Shown: piece after piece, positions 1-8,874 of the stretch
How positions within the stretch are numbered: the first letter of the stretch is position 1
Layout of the letters: each line of letters starts with the position of its first letter
Origin: Planctomycetales bacterium
Lineage (GTDB): Bacteria; Planctomycetota; Planctomycetia; Isosphaerales; Isosphaeraceae
Direction: 5' to 3'
DNA length: 45,368 bases
NCBI GenBank assembly: GCA_027451885.1
Contig: DAIDHX010000006.1
Coordinates: 1-45,368 of the forward strand
Position numbers and translations under genes: made by a program
Notes under the pieces: generated by a model
The model's input: the letters and a program-made list of their open reading frames with translations, nothing else
Database searches by the model: none
What the model was told of the DNA's origin: nothing

Positions 1-458
1 CCGCGGGTCTCGTCCTGCCGATTCGCCATGCGGGAGAGCGGCTCCTTCAGGCACTTCATGAACCAGCTCAGGCTTTGCAGGCGTTCGCGGGCCTTGGCGA
101 CCCAGCCGGGCAGGTTGAGCTTCTGCTCGATCCACGCCTTCGAGACCTTGAGCGGCTGGCGATGCTTGTCTCGCGGCGGGAACAACCGGCCCCAGCGGCG
201 AGCGACTTCCTCGTCGGACCAGGCGAGAGCGGCATCGGGATCAAGGCGAATGAGCAGATGTAAATGGTTATCGAGAATGGAGAAACCGCCGATGGAGACC
301 GAGAAGATGGCAGCGAGCTCCTGGATGCGGTTTTCGATCCAGAGCTTGCGGTGGTGGCGGACGTCGCCGAGCAACGGAGCCCGGCGCACGCATCGAGTAA
401 TGCAGTGATACCAGCGCGTAACGGCGGGGTTGACGAGATGCGCGCGTGCCATCGTCAT
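1..458 (-). CDS. IS200-like / REP-associated-type transposase, 5' part only
   Basis: The gene begins with ATG at 458 and runs off the left edge, so about 152 N-terminal residues are visible (starting MTMARAHLVN). Near residue 60 it has the NHLHLLIRL motif, which matches the HUH (His-hydrophobic-His) metal site of Y1-type single-strand transposases; the N-terminal WYHCITRCVRR stretch also fits this family. The catalytic tyrosine would lie further downstream, outside the window. Proteins of this type are frequent in planctomycete genomes and resemble the domesticated REP-associated transposases more than a complete insertion sequence. I see no second IS gene or IS ends here, so whether it is still mobile is unknown. 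The family call is fairly secure; activity is not. Confidence 0.75.
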   Translation of the reverse strand, partial: MTMARAHLVNPAVTRWYHCITRCVRRAPLLGDVRHHRKLWIENRIQELAAIFSVSIGGFSILDNHLHLLIRLDPDAALAWSDEEVARRWGRLFPPRDKHRQPLKVSKAWIEQKLNLPGWVAKARERLQSLSWFMKCLKEPLSRMANRQDETR

Positions 459-571
459 CGGAGCGACTCCTCGGGTGATCGAGGCAGGTTAGCAAGAAGA
501 CCAGGCGAAGTCAAGATGACAACGACTGTCCTAGTAAAAAAGCGTGTTCTACGAAAAGGAACGACCGCGCC

Positions 572-601
572 TGTCCTACATATATGTGTCCTACATATAT
601 G
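572..601. repeat. 15-bp direct tandem repeat next to the transposase
   Basis: The unit TGTCCTACATATATG occurs twice head to tail (572-586 and 587-601). Each unit contains the palindrome CATATATG. The related word TGTCCTA is also seen at about 528. The repeat lies in the gap upstream of the transposase gene; no gene is visible between 459 and about 880. Its role is unknown. Confidence 0.85.
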
Positions 602-879
602 AGGCGTGGGTGCGGCGGGAAGACCCAGGCATCGGGCGCGTCATCGGGCGTCACGATTGGGATGTTCGCGAGAATCCGCAGTCTCTGCGCAGTCCGATCC
701 AGTCGAGCGGAAAATGGGAGGTTCTTGATTCGAGCTACGACAACGTGCGTTAGATTCATGATGAGAAGAACCTGGAACGGCGTCTGAGCCGTCCGTCTTT
801 CACCTTCCACGACTCACGCAAAGCACCTCGGCGATTCCCGAGTCGATGAATCCTTAAAGCCGATGCGGGGCGGGTCTGA

Positions 880-2560
880 GTACTTCGCCTGCGCTTGGTG
901 TTTGTATTGTGACCGGCTGTACGCCGGCGTTGAGGGGCGGACCAGGTATCGCAATGATCACGCCTGTTCTGCTAAGCATGTCTGTCCTGCTAAGCACGAG
1001 AGGGCGGACCTGGCACGAATGCACGCGCGAGCGGACGCGTCTTGCTCGTATGAGAGACCCAGTCGAAGGCGTCGTTTCCGCAGTCGACGAAGCGAACCAA
1101 AGCGCGCCAGGAACCGAACCCAGGCGTGTCAAAAAGTGATGCCAAGACTTGTCAGAAATTGGTGCCACAACCGCTGCGCAAAATCCAGCGAAGGCTATCT
1201 ATAACATAAAGCCATAAAACGAGAACCGTCGACTGCGAACCGAACCCATTGCGCCCGCGCGGACCGAACCCATTACACCCGCGGAGCGAACCGAATCACA
1301 TGCGCAGAGGGGAGTTAATCACATACACGGAGCGAAACCTGTGCTCTGACCGACTGGGCGCCGGCGTTGAGGGGTGGACCAGGTATCGCAATGACCACGC
1401 CCGTCCTGCTAAGCACGAGCACGAGAGGGCGGACCTGGCACGAATGCACGCACTTGCTCGCGCTGCGTGCTCGTATCGGAGGCGCGGTCGAGGGTGTTCT
1501 TTTCACGCCGAAAGAGCGAACCCAGACGCGTCAGAAAGTGATGCCAAAGCTCGTCAGAAAATGAGGCCACAACCGCTGCGCAAAATCGATCTGAGGCTCG
1601 CCAGAATATGAGGCCATGAAATGAGAACCGTCGATTACGAACCGAACCCATTGTGCCCGCGCGGACCGAACCCACCGCGCGGAAAAGGCGAACTCGGTAC
1701 GCCGCGGCGAACCGAACCCAATCGCGCCAGGAAACGAACCCAGACGCGTCAGGAGTCGAACCCAAGCCCGTAAGAAAGTGGGGCCACGACCGCGGCGCAG
1801 AATCGAGCTCTTGGTCGCCAGAATATGAGGCCATGAAACGAGAACCGTCGATTACGAACCGAACCCATTGCGCCCGCGCGGACCGAACCCATTACACCCG
1901 CGGAGCGAACCGAATCACATGCGCAGAGGGGAGTTAATCACATACACGGAGCGAAACCTGTGCTCTGACCGGCTGGGCGCAGGCGTTGAGGGGCGGACCT
2001 GGCACGAATACGTACACTTGCTGACGCTGCGTACTCGTATTGGGACCGGCTGAGCGCCGGCGTTGAGGGGCGGACCTGACACGAGTGCATGCGCTGTCGC
2101 ACGCGTCGTGGTCGTATGGCTAACGCTGTCGAGGGAGTTGTTTCCACGCCGAAGGAGCGAACCCAGTAGCGTCAGAAACTGAAGCCGAAGCGTGTCAGAA
2201 AATGGTGCCACAAGCGCTGCGCAAATCCGAGTTCAAGCTCGACATAACATGAATTCATTAAACGAGAAATGTCGACTGCGAACCGAACCCATTGCGCCCG
2301 TGCGGAGCGAAGCCATTGTGCCCGTGCGGACCGAACCCACCGCGCGGAAAAGGCGAACTCGGTTCGCCGCGGCGATCCGAACCCAGCGCGCTGAGAAAGC
2401 GAAACCATCGAGCGGCGATGAATCGAACCCGGCGCGCCCGCGTCGCGAGCCTAAGCACATGCAGAGAGAGAGGTTAAGTCGATGCGCGAAGCGAAGCCAA
2501 CTGCGTCGGCGAAGCGAAGCCAAACAGGGGCGACAGAGCGAACCCACCACACCCAGCGTG
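880..2560. repeat. Block of long imperfect repeats (about 620-bp period), non-coding
   Basis: This 1.7-kb block is built from recurring modules. Positions 1236-1352 and 1855-1971 read as identical over 117 bp, an offset of 619; other parts recur with a similar offset (for example CGCGCCAGGAA at about 1103 and 1723). One module begins GACCGGCTGGGCGCCGGCG and occurs in variants at about 911, 1349, 1965 and 2045. A second is built on CGAACCGAACCCA and occurs at about 1236, 1640, 1855 and 2278. A third contains CAGAAA with GGCCACAACCGCTGCGC and occurs in variants at about 1155, 1553, 1772 and 2196. The open frames through the block are low-complexity, appear in several frames at once and carry no domain, so I do not call genes here. 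The block sits between the transposase and a broken hydrolase, which fits an accessory, slowly decaying segment. Confidence 0.8.
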
Positions 2561-2739
2561 GGAGGTGATGGTGAGATTGGGATACGGCGATTGCTCGATC
2601 ATAGGGCCGGTTTTCGGCTGGGCGGGTCGTGCCGGGACGGCGGAAGTGATCGATCAGGGGGGGCCGCGGAGATGCGGCTTCGCTTGTCTGCCTCCGTTGC
2701 CCTCAGTCGCGCCAGGGATTCTCAAAGATGCGGATGTGT

Positions 2740-3055
2740 GCTCGCCTCTCGATCGGCTGCGTGGGCCGGCCTGGACCTGGTGTCATTGGTTGTTTTGTAT
2801 CATTTGGAGGGAATTGCCCCTGTTCGCGCCTTCGAAACGATTCCTGCGAACGTCCCGGTTTTGATCCTGGCCGGCGAGAATGGCCGGAGGGTTCATCTCG
2901 CCGAGGCCAGCGCGATTTACGAACGCGTTTTCAGGCCACCCGCAGCTCGTGATGATCCCGGGCGCGGGTCATGGAGACCTCCTGCGCGATACTCTCGCGA
3001 TCACGACGCGGGCGCTTCCTGAATTCCTGAGCCTGGCGTCTCGTGAACGCGAGGA
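2740..3055 (+). pseudogene. C-terminal relic of an alpha/beta hydrolase, frameshifted
   Basis: Two reading frames join into one recognisable alpha/beta-hydrolase C-terminus. The first frame gives NVPVLILAGENGRRV followed by ASAIYERVF, the usual strand before the acidic residue region. The second frame continues SGHPQLVMIPGAGH and DLLRD, where the GAGH histidine matches the catalytic His of the family. The switch falls at a run of four T at 2928-2931, so a one-base gain would explain the break. No N-terminal part with a nucleophile elbow is found upstream; the repeat block starts there instead. The remnant is too short to be an active enzyme. What the intact parent acted on cannot be told. Confidence 0.55.
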
Positions 3056-3397
3056 GAGTGGCGCAAGGAGACCAGGGCGTCCTTCGAGGTCGGTGCGACC
3101 TGGAGGCGCAGAACGGCTTCGAGCGGGGGCATTCGAGGTCGGTCCCCTCTTGATTCAGGGGATCTGCCGCTCTAAAAAGCTAAAGGTGTGACGATGGATT
3201 ACGGTGCGAAACGCGTCGGTGCCATCGTCGCGGCCGGCCCTCCGAGCGACCTTGGCGAATGGCCGGTTCTTCCGTGTCGCGGTTGTTCTTCGGACAATCG
3301 AGTGGTCCGGACGCCGCGGCGGCTGCGATGCTCGAACGTGCCGCGTTGCCGCGGCGCGAATGGCTCTCTCTTCACGCAAAACGGACTCGCCCCCTCC
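3056..3397. other. Gap upstream of the sdh operon
   Basis: About 340 bp lie between the hydrolase relic and sdhC. The word TTCGAGGTCGGT occurs twice (about 3091 and 3133). The frame of sdhC stays open upstream to 3188, but that extension is cysteine- and arginine-rich and unlike SdhC, so I treat it as untranslated. The sdh promoter is expected here; I cannot point to convincing -35/-10 boxes. Confidence 0.4.
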
Positions 3398-3877
3398 ATG
3401 CCATCCACAGAGGCTCATCGGCCCCCTCAAGCCTACCACCGCGGCACCCTGGCGCGGTTTGTCGAGGGATTTCGTTATGGCGGCGGCATCGGCCAGTGGG
3501 CCTGGCTGCTGCACCGGGTCACGGGGATCGGCATTCTGCTCTTCCTGGTGATCCATATCGTCGACACGTTCCTGGTCGTCGCTCTGCCGGCCGAATACGA
3601 CTTCACGGTCGATATTTACGGCGGCGTCTTCAACGGCGTCTATTTCGCCCCGCTACGATTCGCCTTCCGTTTCGCCGAGCTAGGGCTCATCGCCTGCGTG
3701 CTATTTCACGCGGTCAACGGCGTGCGGGTCGTGCTCTTCGACTTCTGGCCTGGCTCGGTGGACTTCCAACGCCAGGCATTCTGGGCCGTACTGGCGGTCT
3801 TTGCGGTGATCATGGTGCCCGTGACCTTCGTTGTGCTGGGCGCGCTTCTGGGCCCGCCCCTGCACGCGGTTCGTTAA
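3398..3877 (+). CDS. sdhC: Succinate dehydrogenase cytochrome b subunit
   Basis: This 159-residue membrane protein anchors succinate dehydrogenase (complex II) and helps bind heme b and quinone. Start MPSTEAHR at 3398 was chosen because the conserved part begins soon after; the open frame continues 70 codons upstream without family similarity. There are three membrane segments, roughly residues 43-63, 88-112 and 127-150. The WLLHRVTG motif (His39, Arg40) at the first helix and FHAVNGVR (His104) at the second match heme and quinone positions of the family. It is followed after 52 bp by sdhD, then sdhA and sdhB, which confirms the assignment. Confidence 0.9.
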   Translation: MPSTEAHRPPQAYHRGTLARFVEGFRYGGGIGQWAWLLHRVTGIGILLFLVIHIVDTFLVVALPAEYDFTVDIYGGVFNGVYFAPLRFAFRFAELGLIACVLFHAVNGVRVVLFDFWPGSVDFQRQAFWAVLAVFAVIMVPVTFVVLGALLGPPLHAVR

Positions 3878-3929
3878 CTCCAGTGTGTTTCGCGGCGAAC
3901 AGCGATCATTCGGGCAAGGTGGAACGACG

Positions 3930-4415
3930 ATGGCAAGACATCTGAAGCCGGCGGGAGGATTCGAGCTCTTCGCCTGGTTCTTCATGAGGATTTCGGGACT
4001 CGTGCTCGTGTTTCTCGCACTCGGGCACCTGTTCATTACCCACATTTTGAATAATGTTGAAAACATTAACTATGAGTTCGTTGCGGATCGCTGGGCAGCG
4101 CCTCGAACGGGCTTTATCTGGCGGCTATGGGATCTTGCGATGATCAACCTGGCCGTGCTCCACGGGGGGAACGGGCTCAGGCAGATTCTTGATGAATATG
4201 TGATCCGGCGGAGCCGGCGGGTGCTTACGCATACACTGATCTGGTCGGGTGCGGCGATCCTGATGGTGCTTGGCACCTACGCGATCGTGATGTTCGAGAA
4301 GGATCAGGCGTACATCAATCAAAAACACGCGCTCGAGAAGGGGCAGGTGGTCTCGGCCGGGCGGGGCCAGGAGCCATCCCAGGCGTTGCAGCCGCTCGCG
4401 GCGACTCGGCCCTAG
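3930..4415 (+). CDS. sdhD: Succinate dehydrogenase membrane anchor subunit
   Basis: A 161-residue second hydrophobic subunit of complex II. I chose ATG at 3930 ([10 protein letters not shown]) because the frame upstream overlaps the end of sdhC and has no family similarity. Three membrane segments are visible at about residues 12-38, 64-84 and 100-122. Conserved features are RISG (Arg20) in helix one and [14 protein letters not shown] (His78, Asp88, Tyr90) in helix two, where His78 is the likely heme b ligand. The tail after residue 125 is polar and low in complexity. sdhA starts 47 bp downstream. Family membership is secure from both motif and context. Confidence 0.88.
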   Translation: MARHLKPAGGFELFAWFFMRISGLVLVFLALGHLFITHILNNVENINYEFVADRWAAPRTGFIWRLWDLAMINLAVLHGGNGLRQILDEYVIRRSRRVLTHTLIWSGAAILMVLGTYAIVMFEKDQAYINQKHALEKGQVVSAGRGQEPSQALQPLAATRP

Positions 4416-4462
4416 GGCGTCCTGGCTCATTCAAGGCTTCGATCTTCCTCATTGGCAGGGTC

Positions 4463-6316
4463 ATGAATACATATCATCGTTTTGATTGCTTGATCGTGGG
4501 TGCTGGGGGCGCGGGTCTGATGGCCGCGCTCGAGGCGAGCCGGCGGGTGGGCACGGCGGTCGTGAGCAAGCTTTATCCCACGCGCTCGCACACGGGGGCA
4601 GCGCAGGGGGGTATCGCGGCGGCGCTTGCCAACCTGGAAGACGATTCGTGGGAAAACCACGCCTATGACACGATCAAGGGGGGGGACTTCCTGGTCGACC
4701 AGACGGCCGCGGAAATTCTGTGCCGCGAGGCCGTTGAGTGCATCTACGACCTTGAGCACATGGGTCTCCCCTTTGACCGCACCGTGGATGGCCGGATCTC
4801 GCAACGGCGGTTCGGGGGGCATACCAAGCCCAACCCCAAGTATGATCCGTCCGCGCCCGCTGGGACCGAGGCCGCCAAGCCCCGCATTCCCGTCATGCGA
4901 TCCTGCCACTCCGCGGACCGCACCGGGCACATGATTTTGCAGACGCTTTACCAGCAGTGTATCAAGCAGGGGGTGGCGTTCTTCGATGAATTTCACATGC
5001 TCGACCTCATTCTCGAGGACGGCGAGTGCAGGGGGATCGTTGCGATCGAGATCGCCACGGGTGCGCTGCATGTGTTTCATGCCAAGAGCGTACTGCTCGC
5101 GACCGGCGGCTTTGGGCGGATGTTCAAGGTTTCATCGAATGCCTACGCCTTGACCGGCGATGGACCCGCGATCGCCTATCGCCACGGCATGCCGCTCGAG
5201 GACATGGAGTTCTACCAGTTCCATCCCACGGGCATCTATCGCCTGGGAATCCTCCTGAGCGAGGCTTGCCGTGGCGACGGCGGGATCATGTTCAACGGCC
5301 AGGGCGAGCGGTTCATGGAGCGTTACGCCCCCAACCTGAAGGATCTGGCCAGCCGCGACGTTTGCTCGCGCTCGATTTACCAGGAGGTTCGCGCGGGGCG
5401 CGGGATCGGAGGCAAGGACTACGTCCATCTCGACATCCGTGCCGAGACCATGAACAAGTACAAGTCGAGCCCGCTCCATCCCGATCAGAACGTGGACAGC
5501 CACTGGGTTGAAAAGCGCCTGCCTGACATCATCGAATTCGCCCGCACGTACCTGGGCGTTGATCCGATCAAGGAGCCGATGCCGATCCAGCCGACCGCGC
5601 ACTATGCGATGGGAGGTTTGCCGACGGATCTCGATGGCCGGGTGCACCGCAACGCCCGTGATGTGGTGCCGGGCCTGTATTCGGCCGGTGAGAGCGCATG
5701 CCTTTCCGTTCATGGAGCGAACCGGTTGGGCACGAATAGCCTGGTTGATCTGGTGGTCTACGGTAGGCGCTCGGGACGGGCGATGGCGGACTACGCCAGC
5801 CGCGTGGAATTCCACTCGATTCCCGCACATCCCGAGGCGGCGGCGAAAGCCGCGATCGACGACCTGCTTGGCCGCCCGCGAACCGAGCCCTGGGCCAGGC
5901 TGCGGGACGAGATGCAGGCCACGATGATGGATCATTGCGGCGTCTTCCGCACCGAGGAAACACTTGTGAAGGCGCGGGACGACATTGCGAATCTGAAGCA
6001 GCGCTACCAGCGGCTTGGCGTGCAGGACAAGGGCTCGGTTTTCAATACTGGGTTGCTCGAGATTCTGGAGCTTGGCAACCTGCTCGACCTGGCCGAGGCG
6101 ACCGTTGCGTCCGCGCTCGCGCGCCGCGAAAGCCGCGGCGCACATTCGCGCGAGGATTTTCCCAATCGTGACGACAACGCCTTCTTCAAGCACTCGCTGG
6201 CTTTTGCGAACGGCCAGGAAGGCGCCCGCGTTGAGTACAAGGACGTCGACGTGATCCACGTCGAGAAAGACGGCGAACGGGTTCCGAAATATCCCCTGGA
6301 AGTGCGAAAATATTGA
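4463..6316 (+). CDS. sdhA: Succinate dehydrogenase flavoprotein subunit
   Basis: This 617-residue subunit oxidises succinate to fumarate with a covalently bound FAD. The N-terminus carries the dinucleotide-binding motif GAGGAG (about residues 13-18) and SHTGAAQGG, where His43 is the expected FAD attachment site. QFHPTGI, HYAMGG and [11 protein letters not shown] follow, the last being the substrate and capping region. The C-terminal domain ends with the usual VEYKDV and [10 protein letters not shown] type sequence. Length is normal for the family (about 580-650). A purine-rich GGCAGGG stands just upstream of the ATG. It lies in the sdhCDAB operon and works with SdhB at the cytoplasmic face. 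Confidence 0.97.
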   Translation: MNTYHRFDCLIVGAGGAGLMAALEASRRVGTAVVSKLYPTRSHTGAAQGGIAAALANLEDDSWENHAYDTIKGGDFLVDQTAAEILCREAVECIYDLEHMGLPFDRTVDGRISQRRFGGHTKPNPKYDPSAPAGTEAAKPRIPVMRSCHSADRTGHMILQTLYQQCIKQGVAFFDEFHMLDLILEDGECRGIVAIEIATGALHVFHAKSVLLATGGFGRMFKVSSNAYALTGDGPAIAYRHGMPLEDMEFYQFHPTGIYRLGILLSEACRGDGGIMFNGQGERFMERYAPNLKDLASRDVCSRSIYQEVRAGRGIGGKDYVHLDIRAETMNKYKSSPLHPDQNVDSHWVEKRLPDIIEFARTYLGVDPIKEPMPIQPTAHYAMGGLPTDLDGRVHRNARDVVPGLYSAGESACLSVHGANRLGTNSLVDLVVYGRRSGRAMADYASRVEFHSIPAHPEAAAKAAIDDLLGRPRTEPWARLRDEMQATMMDHCGVFRTEETLVKARDDIANLKQRYQRLGVQDKGSVFNTGLLEILELGNLLDLAEATVASALARRESRGAHSREDFPNRDDNAFFKHSLAFANGQEGARVEYKDVDVIHVEKDGERVPKYPLEVRKY

Positions 6317-6372
6317 TCGGTCGTGAGACACGCGGCGCACGGCCTCGACTCTTGCACAAGGGATCTCGATCG

Positions 6373-7119
6373 ATGGCGGATACCATGGCGGCGGATGCAG
6401 GCACGCGGCGGCTCACGGTGCGGATCAAGCGTTACGATCCGGAACAGGGGGGCGAGCCGCGCTGGCAGGAATTCCAGGTGGATGCCCATCCCATGGATCG
6501 CGTGCTCGACGTGCTGCTTTCCATCAAATGGAATCAGGACGAGGCGCTTGGTCTCAGGCGTTCCTGCGCGCACGGTGTGTGCGGCTCGGACGCGATGCGG
6601 ATCAACGGCAAGAACGGCCTGGCGTGCAAGTTGCTCGTGAACACGCTTCAAGGCGACGTTCTCACGGTCGAGCCGATCCTGGGCTTGCCTGTGATCAAGG
6701 ATCTGATCGTCGACATGAAGCCGTTTTTCGATCACTACAAGTCGGTGATGCCGTATCTGGTGAATGACGACCCGCCGCCGACGACCGAGCGGCTGCAGTC
6801 TCCCGAGGAACGCGCGCGCTTCGATGAGACCACCAAGTGCATCCTGTGCGCGTGCTGCACCACGGCCTGCCCGCCCTTCTGGGGCAATGAAAAGTATGTG
6901 GGGCCGGCGGCGATTGTGAATGCCCACCGTTTTATCTTTGACTCGCGCGACCAGGCTGCGGCGGAGCGGCTTGAAATCCTGAACGACGGCGAAGGCGTGT
7001 GGCGCTGCCGGACCGTTTTCAACTGCACAAGCGCATGCCCGCGGGATATCCACGTCACGAAGGCGATCCAGGAAGTCAAACACGCGATGCTCACGGGCAG
7101 CACGAGCCTGAACGATTGA
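6373..7119 (+). CDS. sdhB: Succinate dehydrogenase iron-sulfur subunit
   Basis: A 248-residue protein that passes electrons from the SdhA flavin to quinone. ATG at 6373 (MADTMAADAG) is preceded by AAGGGATC; a possible TTG further upstream overlaps the sdhA stop and is less likely. The [2Fe-2S] ligands are in CAHGVCGSD (Cys65, Cys70, Asp73) with Cys85. The C-terminal half holds CILCACCTTACP (Cys156, Cys159, Cys162, Cys166) and NCTSACP (Cys218, Cys222) with Cys212, giving the [4Fe-4S] and [3Fe-4S] clusters. All expected ligands are present. It closes the sdhCDAB operon. Confidence 0.96.
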   Translation: MADTMAADAGTRRLTVRIKRYDPEQGGEPRWQEFQVDAHPMDRVLDVLLSIKWNQDEALGLRRSCAHGVCGSDAMRINGKNGLACKLLVNTLQGDVLTVEPILGLPVIKDLIVDMKPFFDHYKSVMPYLVNDDPPPTTERLQSPEERARFDETTKCILCACCTTACPPFWGNEKYVGPAAIVNAHRFIFDSRDQAAAERLEILNDGEGVWRCRTVFNCTSACPRDIHVTKAIQEVKHAMLTGSTSLND

Positions 7120-7159
7120 CCGCGGGCGGCGTGTGTGCTCATCGAGGAGGCGATGCGCG

Positions 7160-8845
7160 ATGAGGATCCGGTACAGGGGATTGTTGTGGGCGTCGATCGC
7201 GTGCGGGCTGATCGCCGCCACGAGCATCGCGGCTCCAGTCCACCCCGCCAGGGCCCAGGAATCCAGGGGATCTGCCTCGCCTGCCGCGCTCGCCGGCCGC
7301 TTGCGCGAGGTCATGAAGTCCCCGGGCTTTGAGAATGCGCACTGGGGAATCCTCGTGGTCGACGCCAGGTCGGGTGAGACGCTCTTCGAGCAAGATCCGG
7401 ATCAGCTTTTCGCTCCCGCCTCGACCACCAAGCTTTTCAGTGTTGCGGCCGCGCTGGTGGAGTTCGGGCCGGACCATCGCTTCCGGACTCCGATCGTCCG
7501 CCGGGGGCTTCTCGACGACGATGGTTTGCTGCACGGCGATCTCATTCTGATCGCCAGCGGCGACCTCTGCATGGGCGGGCGCACCGGACCCAACGGCAGT
7601 CTTCTCTTTCAGGATGACGATCACACCTATGCCGGGGGCAATTATGACAGCAAGGTTGTTTCCAGCGATCCGCTTGCCGGGCTCGACCACCTTGCGCGTG
7701 AGGTGAAGGCCAGCGGAATCAAACGTGTTTCGGGCGACGTTCTCATCGACGACCGCCTTTTCAATCCAGAACCGACGACCGGCAGCGGGCCGAGGATCGC
7801 CTCGCCCATCACCATTAACGACAATGTCATCGACGTGCTCGTGAAGCCGGCCCAGAAGGAGGGCGAGGCGGCCTCGGTTTCGATTCATCCCCAAACGGGC
7901 TTCGTCGCGGTCGACGCCCAGGTGGAGACGGGCCCGAAAGATGCCCAGCCGAGGCTGAACGTGCTTTCGGCCGGTCCCAGGCGTTACGTGGTGCGCGGGC
8001 GGCTGCCGGTCGGGATGGATCCGGTCGTGAAGATCATTGAGATTGAAGATCCGTCCTCGTTCGCGCGTGCCTTGCTGATTGAGTCGCTACGGCGTCACGG
8101 AGTGGTTGTGGCAGCGTCGCCGCTCGGAGTGAATCGCCGCGCACTTCTGCCGGAGCGGAAGGCGACCGGCGAACTTGTCAAGTCTGCGGAGTACGTGTCG
8201 CCGCCGTTTCGCGAGAATGCTCGGGTCATTCTGAAGGTCAGCCACAACTTGCACGCCAGTACGCTGCCGTTACTGATCGCCGCGAAATACGGCGAGCGTA
8301 CCCTTGAGCAGGGGCTGCGGCGCGAGGGCCAAATCTTGCGGAAGCTGGGGATTGCTCCCGGCACTGTTGCGTTTGGCGGCGGCGCGGGGGGCTCCCGCGC
8401 GGACATGGTGTCGCCCAGGGCGGCCGTTACTCTGCTGCGGGCGATGGCCGCTCGACCTGAATACAGCGTCTACGAGGCTGCTCTGCCGATTCTTGGCCGC
8501 GATGGCACGCTCGCCAAGGCGGTTCCGAGCGACAGCCCAGCACGGGGCCACGCACATGCCAAGACAGGCACATATTTTGTTGAAAACACGCTAGATTCCA
8601 ACATCGTGCTCACCAGTAAGGCGCTTGCCGGCTACCTTGAAACGGCCTCCGGGCGCTCGCTGGTGGTTGCTGCTTTCATCAACAACGTCGTCCTGGACGC
8701 ACCTCGGCCGGATCGGACGATTTCACAGGCCACCGCGGCGGCGGGGCGCTTGCTCGGCAAGATTTGCGAGGTGCTTTACGAAGATGGGCCGAGTCGAGGC
8801 ACAGTCGCGCCCGCGAAGGGCAGCAGCGGGAGCGTGTCCCGCTAG
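7160..8845 (+). CDS. dacB: PBP4-type D-alanyl-D-alanine carboxypeptidase/endopeptidase
   Basis: A 561-residue penicillin-binding protein of peptidase family S13, which trims or cleaves peptidoglycan peptides in the periplasm. The start at 7160 (MRIRYRGLLW) follows GAGGAGG by 9 nt. A signal peptide is clear, with cleavage expected after PARAQ near residue 33. The three active-site motifs are present: STTK (Ser88-Lys91), SHN (Ser361) and KTG (Lys468). The large insert between the first two motifs is typical of this class. The gene follows sdhB by 40 bp on the same strand and could be co-transcribed. It supports a peptidoglycan wall in this organism. Confidence 0.92.
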   Translation: MRIRYRGLLWASIACGLIAATSIAAPVHPARAQESRGSASPAALAGRLREVMKSPGFENAHWGILVVDARSGETLFEQDPDQLFAPASTTKLFSVAAALVEFGPDHRFRTPIVRRGLLDDDGLLHGDLILIASGDLCMGGRTGPNGSLLFQDDDHTYAGGNYDSKVVSSDPLAGLDHLAREVKASGIKRVSGDVLIDDRLFNPEPTTGSGPRIASPITINDNVIDVLVKPAQKEGEAASVSIHPQTGFVAVDAQVETGPKDAQPRLNVLSAGPRRYVVRGRLPVGMDPVVKIIEIEDPSSFARALLIESLRRHGVVVAASPLGVNRRALLPERKATGELVKSAEYVSPPFRENARVILKVSHNLHASTLPLLIAAKYGERTLEQGLRREGQILRKLGIAPGTVAFGGGAGGSRADMVSPRAAVTLLRAMAARPEYSVYEAALPILGRDGTLAKAVPSDSPARGHAHAKTGTYFVENTLDSNIVLTSKALAGYLETASGRSLVVAAFINNVVLDAPRPDRTISQATAAAGRLLGKICEVLYEDGPSRGTVAPAKGSSGSVSR

Positions 8846-8874
8846 CAAGCGTGCTGGATCACGCCATTCGTCAA

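Noticed and set aside
880-2560. Several open frames inside the repeat block, including one of 276 codons continuing to 3022
   Set aside because: They are open in many frames at once, consist of repeated Arg/Thr/Pro-rich words, and have no ribosome site or domain.
880-2560. Possible CRISPR array
   Set aside because: Repeats are long, imperfect and irregularly spaced, with no uniform 25-40 bp repeat and spacer pattern and no cas genes.
3188-3397. 70-codon N-terminal extension of sdhC
   Set aside because: The extra sequence is Arg/Cys-rich and unlike SdhC, while ATG 3398 leads directly into the conserved part.
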